Translations under genes and position numbers: made by a program
Shown: positions 11,855-24,300 of the stretch, in pieces
Numbering within the stretch: the stretch's first letter is position 1
Layout: each line of letters opens with the position of its first letter
Assembly (NCBI GenBank): GCA_037126765.1
Contig: JBBCBC010000002.1
Coordinates: 46,008,889-46,072,888, forward strand
Source: Stenogyne calaminthoides
Lineage: Eukaryota > Streptophyta > Magnoliopsida > Lamiales > Lamiaceae
Length of the DNA stretch: 64,000 bases
Reading direction: 5' to 3'
Notes under the pieces: generated by a model
Databases searched by the model: none
What the model was told of the DNA's origin: nothing
The model's input: the letters and a program-made list of their open reading frames with translations, nothing else

Positions 11855-13191
11855 TAATTAAAATATGACCTTGTTTTTTAATCTGAATAAGATTAAAAGA
11901 TATATAAATATCGAATTGAATATTTATAAATATAGAATTGAATGTTATAATTTTGATATTTTAACAACCCCGCTTGGATATGACAAGCACGAAATATTAG
12001 ACTCATTTATGCCCAAACTTATTAAAGTTTGGTTAAATATTGAATACTTTATCCTGATATTTAAACGGTATACAATTTAAATTTAAATGGTCTAAATAAA
12101 TAGGTGTACATGTCATTGAGATCTATTGACGGCTACTATGTAATAGAGATGCACACAAATTGGTTACGACCAAAATCCAATACGCCCACAACTTCTCTTG
12201 GTCCAATTCACCACTCTCAAAATCTAATCAAATGGACCCCCATTTAATACTCGGCATTCATTTAATTCGTTTTACCATTTCGTATAAAAAGAGCACCTCT
12301 AAATAATCTCGTGGGCCCTACTGTTTTGTAGAGTTGTTTAAACACAAAATAATAATAATAAATAATAATAATAATATTGAGAATAATATTTAGGTTTAAG
12401 AACAAGAAATTGTAGCAACAGGCGTAATGTGCAGGCAAGGTCTAATGTTGATGTTAAATTCAGTTTGGACATAGTAATTAACTTATTAAAAATGAAATAA
12501 AAATGTGTGATTGTTTTTGGCATAGCTCAATAAATAATATGTTCATATATAACATTTATTAAATTGGTATACGCATATAGAGTGGTTAGATAGCTCTAAT
12601 TCATCTATTACACTACATAGCATATTAGGTACCCTATTCAAAGTCGATGATTAAATCTATACATCAAGAAAAACAAAATTTTTGGCTTATAGACTTTCTA
12701 GATCATTGTCAATTTCTTTTTCTTAAGCTTCTTTTATATTTGACAAAATAAATAAATAATTCATCTCAATTTTCTTTGTCTTAAAAAACATACATTTTCA
12801 GCTTTAGAAAAAAATACTTACAAAGAATGAAATCAAAGTACACGAAATAAGTATAATTTGTTCTTGAGCAAAAATAAAGAAATCGAAAAAAGAAAAGAAG
12901 GAAAAAAAGACCAGGATGTCGATGACACGGAGGCACAGTGTGGGAGTGAATATTCATTAATAAAGGAGTGACGTCACACACCTGAAATGGCGAATCTGTA
13001 AATAAACGGAAGTTGAAACCCATTATCCCACCAAACAAAATCGAGAACTCAAGAAATAAGTGGGCTGAGATTCACGACGCTGAATTAGAAGCTAAGCAGA
13101 GGAGAAATCCCCTCTCCTCGCCGGATTCCCCAAAACCTTCGAAATCGGAATCATCTTCATCGTAGATTGATAGATAACCAGTGGCCGATTC
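11855..13191. other. Intergenic, upstream of the DUF760 gene
   Basis: AT-rich DNA with an (AAT)n microsatellite at about 12349-12374 and no convincing coding region. The last ~150 bp (from about 13040) become GC-richer and pyrimidine-rich and probably hold the leader of the gene that starts at 13192. Small open frames at 12338-12523 and 12781-13038 are simple-sequence artefacts. Confidence 0.4.
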
Positions 13192-16100
13192 ATGGCTGGC
13201 TCAGCTGCGGCGAGGGCTGTCCTCATGTCACGCGCCGCCGATTTATCGCTTAAACCCGCCTTTCGGCCGCCTCAGTCGCCGCTCTCGCACCACCTCCAAA
13301 TCCGTCCCCTGCTTCCGGTGACTCCAAAGAAGCGGTCGGCGATTAGCTGCCTGATTTCCGGCGTGGACGGCGGTGGAGTCTCCGACGAGTTTGTTTCCAC
13401 CAGGAAATCAGGGTTTGGGCGTGAATTCTCAGTTATAGCCAATATGCTGAAGAGAATTGAGCCTCTCGACAATTCGGTAATTTCGAGAGGGGTTTCGGAT
13501 ACAGCGAAGGATTCCATGAAGCAGACGATTTCTACGATGCTTGGACTTTTGCCGTCGGATCAGTTTACAGTCACTGTTAGGGTTTCGAAACAACCGCTAG
13601 ATCGTCTCATAGTTTCGTCTATTGTCACAGGGTAATTAAGCTTCCCCGAATTACTGCATTCCATAATTGAATATTGGGGATATGGTTACTGTGAAACATT
13701 TTTTAACATCTGGAAGTTTTTAGTATTTGATTTTGTAAATGAATCGATTTTGTAAGTTAATTAGAAGATTAGCATGCCAATACTACAGGACAGTCAGTTT
13801 GGAGCACAGTTGGTAGTTGCAGCTGAATTTTACTGACTTCATTTTATTATCGATTTCTGTCTTTGTAGGTATACGTTGTGGAATGCAGAGTATAGGGTAT
13901 CATTGATGAGGAATTTCGATATATCACCGGATAGTTCAAAAAGGTCTGATTTTGCTGAAAATGATGGTTCCTCGGAAGTGAGGTGGGAGGCTAGTAATGG
14001 TGAAATGGGTGTTGGTGATGGAGTTGAAGGGTGTGCTGAAGAATTAGAAAAAAATAATCTTCAGATTTACCAGGATTCGTCTCCTGAAACATTAAATTAT
14101 ATCCAACAATTAGAATTGGAGTTGTCTGCAGCTAAGCAGGTTAGTGACTTTATTTGTGAAATATTATATATTTTCCATGTCCCAGGTTTTTAGTTCAAGA
14201 AATGCAATCTCAGAGCAAGTTGAAGATAAACTACTCCAGTTTGATGTTTATCTGACAATTATTAAGGTGATAGAGGTCATTCCAACTTAAAATCAATATT
14301 TTTGTACTGAACTTAAGTTATTAAATGTCTTAAGTTATTGTTAATGAACTTACTTAACAAGAAAAAGTCAAAACTATCATGTTTAAATATCAGATGTGGG
14401 GTTTAACTACTTAAATGAACTTACTTAACAAAACATTGATTAATTTTAAGAAGAAGATATGGTTTATCAAATTTGTAACTAGATTCTCAACTCAGTCGTG
14501 ATGGAATGGAAGGATTGAGTTTGATTAAAATCAAAGGGTAAGTGCAATTCAATTCAAGTGATCAGGATGATCTGCATGTGACAAGCGGAGCTGGAAATTT
14601 CCCTCAATTTATATTCCCTCCGTCCCAAACTTGTTTACTCCTTTGCTTTTGGCATGAGACTTAACGTGAGTTGTTTATTAGTATGTAAAGTGATAAAGTG
14701 ACTTTTGGTTGAGGGAATTGTAGTCCTTCCTACTTTATTATTAAAGTAGATGACTTTTTGTGAGTAAAAGTAATGACATGAGATGTCATTTTGAGATGTT
14801 GAGAGGGGATAGTCGTAAAGGGTGTAGTTATTTTATTGCTTTTTATGGAAAGTGGTAAACAAGTTTGGGACGGACCGTTTGGGAAAAGGGGTAAACAAGG
14901 TAGTTAAAAGCTAGCGCTTCACCGCTTAAGCGGTTAGAGCGAGGCGTGTAAACATGTCATCGCTTCTCACTTGACCAAGCGAAGCGGTTTCAGTCAAGCG
15001 CACGCTTTCCGCCGCTTTTTAAGGCTTTTCTTGAGGAAGGAAGCGGTTCTAATCACCGCTTCATTGAAATTAGATGAAATTAGAGTTGGGCTACTACTCT
15101 TTTTTAATAACCTAGGGTTAAGTGATAGGCCAATTAGATTAATTAAAAAGCCCATCCCTTTCCAAAGCCCAAGTGCCAATTAAATTAAATAAAACATAAA
15201 AATAGAACATAACTAGGGCACACAGATTAGCGCGAATATGTTTTCTTCTAAGAGAATTATATGCAAAGACATCAGCTTACTTACTCGTTCGATCAGTGAT
15301 CAGTTTCAGACTAGATTATCCTATGTGTTTTTGTATGGTGGTAATCATTTTGAATTAAGAAATATCTAATGACAAGCTTTCATGTGTTCTATATATTATG
15401 CATAATCTTTTGGAATGGTGTGAATCACATTAGTGAAGCGTGCTTTTTTTTTGCGCTTCGCGCTTAAAGCGTTAGAGGGTCTTAGCGCTTTGAGTGCACT
15501 TTTCGCTTTTAACTACCTCGGGGGTAAACAAGTTTGGGATGAAGGGGAGTATAATATATGCCAAAGTACTGTTTTTAACTTGTTTAGATGCATGGAGTAG
15601 CAGTCTTATCAGCGTAGCATATAAGCTCAGAAGGTGCTCTTTTGGTCTCCCCATACTTATTTTTTTTGGTTTCAGTGTTCTGCTTCGTATTAGTGACCCT
15701 TTCTTGCCCTGTTTGGAACCCATGCACATGTTTTCACGAATAAACTGCCCTAGTTATGTTGATTAACAGCTACAATGGAAGATAGTGAGTTACATAGTTT
15801 CATTTTAATAGAGTGCGCAAATGGTGTCTAAATTCGTAGTTGAGTTCTACTTAAATGTCCATGGGGGAATAGATTACACCTTAATTATTCACTTTGAAGT
15901 ATTGCTGTTTGATTCCTTTAATTTATTCCCACTAAAACTTTATTATCTGATTGCTTCTGATTGCATGTCTTTCAGGAGCTTCATGCCCAGAAACAGAAAA
16001 ACTCAGAAATGGAGCATATAAGAAAGAGTTACAACAATCTTTTGGAGTATTTAAGGTCCTTGGAAACTGATATGGTAATAGCTAATAGATTGGTGCATCT

Positions 16101-16603
16101 TTTTGGGTTGGATTTAGATTTCTTGATCATCACTATAATTCATGAACTTTTTTACTTCAGGTAGCCGAACTATCTAGACCGTCGTCATTGGAGGTGGAGG
16201 AGATTATCCACCAACTTGCTCAAAAAACATTGCAGAGTTCTTTCAAAGATGAGATTCCTTCTGATTATGAGGAGGGATTGGCTTTAAGTAGTCATCAAGA
16301 TACAGACAACGAATTTTGTGATACCATTGTGACGTCACGGGATTATTTAGCCAAGCTGCTTTTCTGGTAATTATGCAATTATATTTCCTCTTAATCTTAC
16401 TGCTATCATTTGTTTTTGCGGTAACATTTCCTGATTTATGCTAATTTGAATTGTTTGGTGCATGCGATTGACAATAAATAAATGAAGTTACTCCATATTT
16501 TTAATGAAGGTAATATTTTTTGGGCAGGTGCATGTTATTGGGCCATCATCTAAGAGGGTTGGAGAACAGATTGCGTCTAAGCTGTGTTGTTGGTTTGTTG
16601 TAA
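13192..16603 (+). CDS. Chloroplast DUF760 protein (UV-B-induced At3g17800-like)
   Basis: The protein belongs to the plant DUF760 family, which includes a UV-B-induced chloroplast protein; its biochemical role is not known. Exons: 13192-13631, 13869-14139, 15976-16074, 16161-16366, 16528-16603. The phases agree and give about 363 residues. Residues 1-60 are rich in Ser, Ala, Arg and Pro and few in acids, typical of a chloroplast transit peptide. The conserved core has TISTMLGLLPSDQFTVTV (about 113-130) and YTLWNAEYRVSLMRNF. A Glu-rich coiled-coil stretch (about 210-270) follows, then the conserved end DYLAKLLFWCMLLG...LSCVVGLL. The last motif is split by the exon 4/5 junction, which supports that junction. 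Intron 2 is long (1.8 kb) because of nested transposons. Confidence 0.9.
14614..15549 (+). mobile_element. Stowaway-like (Tc1/mariner) MITE, carrying a nested hAT
   Basis: The left end reads TTCCCTCCGTCCCAAACTTG, the CTCCCTCCGTCCC motif typical of plant Stowaway elements. The right end, read on the minus strand, is CTCCCCTTCATCCCAAACTTG. Both are preceded by the target dinucleotide TA (14612-14613 and 15550-15551). A second terminal-like phrase (GTGGTAAACAAGTTTGGGACGGA, about 14853-14875) shows that the right end was partly duplicated. The element lies in intron 2 of the DUF760 gene and is interrupted by a hAT MITE at 14896-15520. Confidence 0.75.
14896..15520 (+). mobile_element. hAT MITE nested in the Stowaway element (625 bp)
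   Basis: The termini are CAAGGTAGTTAAAAGC at the left and, on the minus strand, CGAGGTAGTTAAAAGC at the right (15 of 16 match). The 8-bp sequence GGGGTAAA abuts both ends (14888-14895 and 15521-15528), the target duplication length of hAT transposons. The sub-terminal zones are full of AGCGCTT and AAGCGGT palindromic words. No transposase is encoded; the ORFs at 14971-15183 and 15494-15766 are meaningless. Confidence 0.85.
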
Positions 16604-17239
16604 CAAAGAGGGATGTATATTCTTCTTGTACCTTTTCCCTGGGTTTGCCATTACATCTTATTTTTCAGTACATTTTTATAGTACTTGTTTATTCAAATAA
16701 TAATTTTAATAAATGTCTTTATTATATCAAGTGGGCCGAGTGGAATGTCAAATGATGGATCGTGTCATACAGACAGCGGTTAGGGTATGTTTGTTTTGAG
16801 ATTTTTCCACCGGATTTGGGATGTTATTTTGGGATTTTATATCAGAATCTCAAAATTAAACCCACCTTGATTTCACCATTAAGATTTCCTTTCGGTCATC
16901 CACCATAGACTTCATAGTCCCAAAACAAATATAACCTCAGGGGTCCTTAGAATACGAAATTCATATCTCATGTGACTTTTTATGTAATGAAACATTATAA
17001 GAAATTGAAGTTCAACCATCTTGGGAATATCAAAATCCTCAAGCAACAAGAATCAACCATTACATAAACTAATCTCATTCTATATTACATAAACTACACT
17101 CCATTTACAAAAATAATCAAAAAAATTAATGTAATCGAGTCTTAAACAATGTTCCATGGAACAAGTTAGAAACATTCAAATTAGTATCCAATGCAGCAAC
17201 TGTTAATTGCACAACACAGTGTTGTACTGCACCTGCAAT
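16604..17239. other. Convergent intergenic region
   Basis: The stretch must hold the 3' UTRs of the DUF760 and GATL genes, which face each other. About 16780-16940 looks like a short MITE: it opens GGTATGTTTGTTTTGAGA and closes with CCCAAAACAAATATAACCT, which on the other strand reads AGGTTATATTTGTTTTGGG. No target duplication is clear. Confidence 0.4.
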
Positions 17240-18253
17240 CTACCACCGTTGTTTCAAAACAGTGTGTAGATCGTAAGGCGCCCAGAGATGATCGACGGGG
17301 CACGGCCTGCCCTCGTCCAGCCTCACCCACGGCTTCCCCTTCCCACTCCAATGCAACAAACTAACCGGACCCGGATGCAAACCCCGGCAGCTATCCACTA
17401 CATTATCCCCACCTAGACCATGCTGGTTCCACCTATGATGAACCCCCTGAATCTCCCCTCCAAACACCAGCATGAACGGCGGCAAAGACCCCAGCTCGTA
17501 TATCCTCCTCTCCTTCTGCACCTCCATCCACCCCTCGATTTTCGACGTGTAATCCCCCCTCCTCCATCTCTCCAAATCCATCACCATCACCCCCGTGTTG
17601 AAGTAACACGCCCTCTTTCCTTGGAACACTCCTGCAAGAACCGGGTCCGCCCAAAACCCGTCGTTGAAGTACTTTTTTAAGTCCACTTGGCAGTACTCCG
17701 GGGCTCCTATCACTCTGGACCCCGTCAGGTTCACCAACCACAATTTCTTGATTTCTTCGACAACGATCGTGTCCGAGTCTAAGTACACGACGCGGGTGAT
17801 GGAAGGGTCGAGGATCTTTGACAAGTATATCCTCGCGTAGTTGAGAGGGTCTTCCAGAGCGGGCCGAATGGAGCACGAGATGAGTTTCTTGATCTTGTTG
17901 GATATTTGGTGTTTCAAGGGGTAAATGGTGAAGGGTAAATTCGGGAAAGCGGAGTAAACCACCCTGCTCAGGCGTGGGACGGAGGCGGCGGAGATGAAGT
18001 GGAAATGGATGTTTTCGGGGCAGTCGGCGTGTTTGAGGATGGAATGGACGGATGCGATCGTGCCACGTAAGTATTTTGAGTCGAGCGTCATGGCTACGTG
18101 TATGTATGAGGTCTCTGTTTTCGGGTTTTCGCATTGAAGGCCATTGATGTATTTTGGAGCTTCTACGTATTCTGTTGGAGTTATACGTATGGCGAGAGAT
18201 GAAGACAGGAGATGAAGAACGAGTGTTGCTAAAAACAGAGACTTTGCTACCAT
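17240..18253 (-). CDS. Galacturonosyltransferase-like (GATL) GT8 protein
   Basis: The protein is a Golgi glycosyltransferase of family GT8, GATL clade, linked to pectin and xylan synthesis in the cell wall. It is a single exon of 337 residues, the usual GATL length and gene structure. It starts with a signal peptide (VAKSLFLATLVLHLLSSSLA, residues 2-21) in place of the long membrane anchor of true GAUTs. The metal- and nucleotide-sugar-binding DxD is YLDSD (D159, D161). Other conserved GT8 features are CYFNTGVMVMDLERW (residues 216-230) and HWSGKGKPW (301-309). The start at 18251-18253 gives a full signal peptide. Which GATL number it matches cannot be settled by eye. The long overlapping frame at 17433-18428 is a shadow of this gene. 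Confidence 0.92.
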   Translation of the reverse strand: MVAKSLFLATLVLHLLSSSLAIRITPTEYVEAPKYINGLQCENPKTETSYIHVAMTLDSKYLRGTIASVHSILKHADCPENIHFHFISAASVPRLSRVVYSAFPNLPFTIYPLKHQISNKIKKLISCSIRPALEDPLNYARIYLSKILDPSITRVVYLDSDTIVVEEIKKLWLVNLTGSRVIGAPEYCQVDLKKYFNDGFWADPVLAGVFQGKRACYFNTGVMVMDLERWRRGDYTSKIEGWMEVQKERRIYELGSLPPFMLVFGGEIQGVHHRWNQHGLGGDNVVDSCRGLHPGPVSLLHWSGKGKPWVRLDEGRPCPVDHLWAPYDLHTVLKQRW

Positions 18254-18547
18254 TTTTTATTACTAGTTTTGCGAAAGGGGTGGGATTGAGAGAGAGGAAG
18301 AAAATGGAGTTTGGTTTCATTTCATTTAATTTAATACGAGTCTTATCTAGTGTGTGTAAGACTCTGCAGCCAAAAACGCGTTTTGGTGGCTTTAATGAAA
18401 TGGAAGGGAAGTTGATTTTGTTGGACATTCTTTAATTTTCAGTCATCCATTTTCAATTTTGTTTTAATCTCGTTAAATCTCAATTTTTAACCATTTTGAG
18501 TGATGATTCTCATTTTACTTTTTTCTTGTTATTCTTTTTATTTGTTA

Positions 18548-18737
18548 CTCCTCCGTCCCAACATTACTTGAACACTTGTTTTATCTGGGCGTCCCAACAT
18601 TACTTGAACATTCCTAAAATGAAAATAAACATAATATTAATATACTCACAACACCTTTATTTTATTCCACTCAAAATTCATTTTATTTGGTTTGCGTGCC
18701 ATTTTCAGTGTTCAAATCCTCATGGAGGAGAAGGAAG
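18548..18737 (+). mobile_element. Stowaway MITE (190 bp)
   Basis: The element starts CTCCTCCGTCCCAACATTAC after a TA and ends GGAGGAGAAGGAAG before a TA, giving imperfect inverted ends of the Stowaway type with the TA target duplication. An internal tandem copy of GTCCCAACATTACTTGAACA occurs (about 18556 and 18591). Confidence 0.65.
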
Positions 18738-19137
18738 TATTAGGTAAGTAGTGTGAATTTTTTGATCTCCAAATTCCAAATTCACATGAGACAATTGGTA
18801 TGAAGCAGTCTCATACACGATAGTGTCTTAGTCGCTATAATAAAATTCTGATAGAATCATATTCTAAAGGAACACTTGACTCAAGTACTAAAATGCAACT
18901 TTATCTTATATATGAGACCGTTTTATAAAATACTCCGTATTTTACAGGACAAAAAGTTATTATATACACTAGTTATATCAAGAAACTTGCATGTATTCTT
19001 GAAAAACAATTAGTTATTTTGTGTAGAGAAAAAAGAACCCGTTATGAAAGATATGAAAAAATACAAGAGATATAAAGATGAGATTCATATATTAGAAAAT
19101 AGACATGATGGACTATATTGAACAAGTTTTATATATT

Positions 19138-19362
19138 ACCCCTCCTTTTCAATTATATAGACTAACTGACTCTTGAAAAAATATTTAGAATTTAAAAAAA
19201 AAAATTAGAGGAGTAAAAAGTGAAGTAAAATTTTATTATAATTTTATTTAATAATTATTATAATTTCCAACTATAATTAATGCATAGAGTTATATTAATA
19301 AATAAATTAAAAATATTACTTTATACAAGAATAAACCTATATAATTGAGATATCTCTAAAAG
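19138..19362 (+). mobile_element. Possible MITE
   Basis: The left part contains CCTCCTTTTCAATTATATAG. The right part, on the minus strand, contains CCTTTTAGAG..CTCAATTATATAG. The shared inverted words suggest a short inverted-repeat transposon, but the ends and target duplication are not clean. Confidence 0.35.
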
Positions 19363-20299
19363 GAAAATAAATTTATATAATAACAAAAACTCGAATGAGA
19401 CAATCTCATTAAATATTATGAACGTTTGTCTCCCTTACCAAAAACTCTCCCTTGCCAAAATACATATGAGCCTGTCGTAATAAAATTGTTCTAGATCGTT
19501 GGAATCGAGAGAATACATGTCGGCGTGAGGCATCATTGACCGAATGTGACCCCGTGTTAATTAAGTGTCGTCGTATAAAAGTATTAGTAGCATCATATAT
19601 TGAATATTTGGTAAGAAATACCGTGTTCCATGATATTTCCATGATGCTTCATTGGCCTTCAACGAATAGTATATCTAGCATTCAATTCCATGTGGCATTA
19701 CTGATACATCACAATCATAAATAAATATTTTATTATTTATTCTCTTTTTTTTTTTTGCTGCACCGTCAATTCCTGGTTAGAAACGGCATGAATCTCCTCT
19801 CTCTACATATATATATATATATAATTAATCTGGCGTTTTTAAGGACGGTAAAACAAACAGTAAAAGATACGAAGATTACACAATTCCTTTTAAAATTGTC
19901 CTACACAGGATAATACTAGTATGTGATGATATTTAATTTACTTTATGTATGCAAGTGTATAACAATATTTGATTTTTTGACTAACACAACATCTATTAAA
20001 TAATAACATGTGCTAACGTGCAATATAATTGCATATATTGGTTTTTTTACTTTATCACTATATAATGCATTTAGGCACGCCATTAACTAAACCACAAGGG
20101 TAGGAACTAGGAACTAACATTCTCTCCTATTATATTCTCTCATTTTTCAATCATGTTGTTACGTGAAAAAAGTAAAATTAATTAGGTACACCAACATTAC
20201 CTCAGCTGTGACTCTTAAATAATGAGATCGAGCCATCGAGGGAGAATCACGCTTGACGAGAACTTTGACAACAAATAATTCTTTTCCTACAAAGACATT

Positions 20300-20333
20300 A
20301 TTATTAATATATATATTATTATTATTATTATTG
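20300..20333. repeat. TTA/TA microsatellite
   Basis: Short run of ATT units joined to TA units in otherwise AT-rich intergenic DNA. Confidence 0.8.
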
Positions 20334-21383
20334 AATTGCAATCAAGAATATGTTACAATAAAGTAGGGAAGTGGACTTGATCAAATATTACATAATGTAT
20401 TTCTGGAATTATTATAAATGAATGAGTCAATATTGGAGGGATTTTCCCAATTTCTTACGATGTGTGCCGGCCGCCGAATGCTTGTCCCCCTGAAATAATA
20501 AGGGAAAAAAAAAAAACTCGCTGCAAATAATTTAGAAACTAAAGTTACATTAACAGTTTCAAAGAATAAAACATTTACTAGACAAAGTGCAATTTCAGTA
20601 CTAAAAGACTTCAACTTAATTTTAAAGGTGAAACCAGTCATCTCTCAAAGAAATTGTATTGCTGACCTAAATATATGGATTAAACAGTAAACACATATAC
20701 CTATAATAATTGCATAACCTTAGTTTTAAATAGTACACTTTCAATGTATCTACATGAAAACGATAACAATATATTTTTCACGTTCTTTTGCCCAGGTCAA
20801 GATATAGATAAAAATTCCAAAGTTCGCAGACGAATTGGCAAGTAAAATCTATACACACATGTATACATATATCTCAAAACATATATCAAGAAAAGATGTT
20901 TAAAAGTTTGAAACCGAATTCTGCTATACCATATCTCCCTATTTCCAGTTGTAATTCTTACATCACGTGGCTGAACAAACACAACCACAAACATACAATG
21001 AAATCTATTACAGGCTGAAACATGAAAGAGTAGCTTCCTTCACCCCCCTTAAAATTAATACAATCAAATAAACGCAGAGGACTCTACAATTAAGGTTAGG
21101 GGGTGAAACCCTTACTATGTACAGAGAAACGACTCTCATGCTCCGTTCACTTCATCTCAAAAGATGATCCAACCCGCTGCTTTCCTTATTTGATTCGTCC
21201 ACAAGTACATAATACATTGCTGGAGCAATCTTCTGTAAATGTGCATTTATAATCCTAATTTGGAGAGATTGAGAGAGATGCCAATGCCATGTTATATCGA
21301 GGTCCAAGAAGGGAAAAAGCAACACCATATTTTAGTTTCAATTAATTGACAGAAAAAGATGAATTAATACCTCAAAGGCATCA

Positions 21384-24300
21384 TTAAATCACAGAAGCTG
21401 CCAAATACTGGTGAAACCGTTCCACTCTTGCTTGGGCTTTGCGTGAAGATTTTTCTGTTGATCTATTTCTTCTCCTTCCAAGACGAATAAAGAAGTCTTC
21501 AGTGTCTAGGACATACGAGATCTGAAAGCACATATAATTTAGAAAAGGAATGTTCAACAATATAGGAAAGGATGATATGGTAGATATTGCATATGTTCCC
21601 AGACTAGTATAGAGACGGAAAGTGAAATAACATAATATATGTTCCAACTCATTACAGAAATAAAAATGAAAAGCAACTTCTAATAAGCTATAATATCAGA
21701 TGTGGAAAATCACCTGATAAAAAAAAAGATGTGGAAAATCAAATATCAGTAAGAAATTTATGATAAATAGCTTAAAGAGAGAATTTAACCTTCGACGAGG
21801 TGGCTGCCATCTTACATTCCAAACCATTCATGATCAGAACTTTTTCTGTAGCCCTACTTAAAGCCGTGGATTCGTCTAAATATTTATACTTGCACATATT
21901 CCTGCATATATCCCAAATAGATCAGACAATGAATGCATCCACGTAAAAATAGTAGAATTTAATCAATCAAATTACTTTGTTTTTTCTCAATCACCACACG
22001 CTGATTAGTTCTTACTGAGGGATCAACAAATAATAGATTGGCCTTTTTTAACATTATTTACCTGCCCAGGTAATCGATAACTTTACCAATATCACCAAAA
22101 TCAAGAATTTGAAATTGCTTGGCTATTAACTCGTGTATAGCTGTTCGGTCATACCGTCATTTTTACAAGAACATGCTGAAATGTTTCAAGTTGTGTATTT
22201 GGAACATAAAAGAATACCTCAACATAACTGACGACTCCTTTTTTCCATGATTAACTGAAAGATAATCTTTGTAAAGATAGGTTGCAAACTTAGGATCTAC
22301 TGAAACCGCAACAACTTCAGACTTCTCATTTCCATCGTCCATCAATTGGATGGACAAGCGGGTTGGATTAGATGTCTGAAACAAGCACACAATCATCTGA
22401 GCATCCAAACAAACGTATTGAAGAATACATAATGTAAATTAACTAAAAAAAACCTACACATTCAAGCCTGTATATATTCTCCTCGTGCAAAATGACATGG
22501 ACGTTTTCATGATAAACTGAATCCACATACTTCTCTGGCTTCCTCGACTTCTCATATTCATACAGCTGAAGTAGCTTGCAATCAACCTCATCAGTTGAAA
22601 CAGTTTGAAGCTGCAGAAGAAACGCACAATCAGATAATATGGGACTGAATCTCAAACGACTAGAAAGAAGGAATACAAATTAAAAGTAAGATTACCTGTT
22701 TGACCAACTTATATATCAACTTATCCAAGGTGAATAGCACATATGACTGATTTCCAATTAAAGATCGACAGTCATCTTCAAATTTTGTATTATCAGAAGA
22801 TCCATCAAGTAAACTAAATAAAGCACTCATAAACCTGCAGCAAACATGTCCACACAAAATTAAGAAATTGTTACATAGCTTTAAATGATCAAAAAGAAAA
22901 AAACTTCTGCTTTAACCCACCTCTTGTAGGGATCAGAACTTGCATCCTTTGTGCTTCTCCATTTTGATTCACCAGACACCAAATTCACCTTAGCAGATAA
23001 TATTCTTTCATAGAGTGTCTGAAGAAAAGGAAAAAGATATTAATATAATGATGGAAAAAAACTCAATAGCTTAAAGAGAACAAAAAAGGTGTCACTTCCA
23101 TAAGAACACCAGGGAAGAAAAATCACTATACGTTTACCTGATGTAGCCTAAGGAGAACGTAAAAGGTGTCATTTCCATAAAAAACTCGTTGATTCGTCTT
23201 CTCATGACCTACTAATGGGGCCACATTCTTCGATAGAGGCTTAGAAGTCAATGAAAATCGTTCAGACTGAGGAACTGATGCACCATCTCCACCATTATAG
23301 TGAGCTTCACTCATATTTTCTGCCTCTCCTTCACTCTCAGCTTTACCATCAACATCATCATGCTCTCCATCATCCTCTTCCTCCCTTGAACACTCATCAG
23401 CAGCAGATTCACTACCTGAACCATCTTCTCCAACTTCAGTTATATTTTCACTGTCATCATCATCATCATTTTCACCACCAGCATCTACAGAAACCTCATC
23501 ACGACTCATCATTTGGCCTTGCTGCATTACTTCGCTGCCATGATTTTTCTCAGGCAAACCACTGTCCTGGTAGGCACCAAAATTATCTTCAAAATCACCA
23601 TTAGGAGATAGCTCACCCTCTTCTTTTTCATTTTTACAAGGATCAGCAGACTCCTCATTGTATGCGGAAAGTCTAGGCCCTTCTACAAATTTTCCATTTG
23701 GCAATTGATTCAAAATCGTTGTTTCCCCACCCTGTTGCACAGCAGCACAAGGAAACTTAATTATACATAATTTACAGAATCAAAGAATCAGGACGATATA
23801 ATGGTTGTTACCAATCACCACGCAGAACTGAAACTTGAAGAAAAATATTAAGAGAGGAAAGAATTAGGAATAAATCACACCAAAAAAACAATCCTACTCC
23901 AGTAGAAAACTGCAACAGATATTTCAAGCAAAAAAACATGAACTCATCATACCTCAGATGCGTTTGCATCTCCCGTACTAGATTTTCCTTCATTGCACTC
24001 TTCACTGGGACCATTACTTACTCGTGAAGGATTTGAACCTCGCCCTTGAGTTTCAAAGAAGTTCCAATTATGCATGAAAATAATACTTCAGAAAATAACA
24101 AATCAAGACAACAACGACGCAAGAGAAAATAAGACTGAAGTAGACGATTCTTCATAAATGAACCTTTACCGTTCTTCCTACATACTTACCATGATTAACA
24201 TCTAGAACCGCTGTAACAACTACGTCAGAATTTGTCAATCTTTCACCAGAAACCCCAACAGCTACTCCTTTGGCCAAAGCATCCACATTTGTGAATTCGG

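Larger units (their letters stand above)
18254..21383. other. Intergenic between GATL and the SIN3-like gene
   Basis: A 3.1-kb AT-rich gap. The first ~200 bp should be the GATL promoter. It contains a Stowaway MITE (18548-18737), a weaker MITE candidate near 19140-19362, a TA/TTA microsatellite near 20300-20333, and from about 21100 the 3' UTR of the SIN3-like gene. No protein-coding gene was recognised; all ORFs are under 95 codons and low in complexity. Confidence 0.45.

Noticed and set aside
13272..13517. Antisense ORF in DUF760 exon 1
   Set aside because: It is a shadow of the transit-peptide exon with no support of its own.
17433..18428. 331-codon frame antisense-phase to the GATL gene
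   Set aside because: It overlaps the GATL coding region in another frame of the same strand, is Arg/Pro/His-rich, and has no family motif; it is a shadow of the real gene.
23251..23604. His/Leu-rich 117-codon frame on the + strand
   Set aside because: It is the antisense reading of the acidic exon of the SIN3-like gene.
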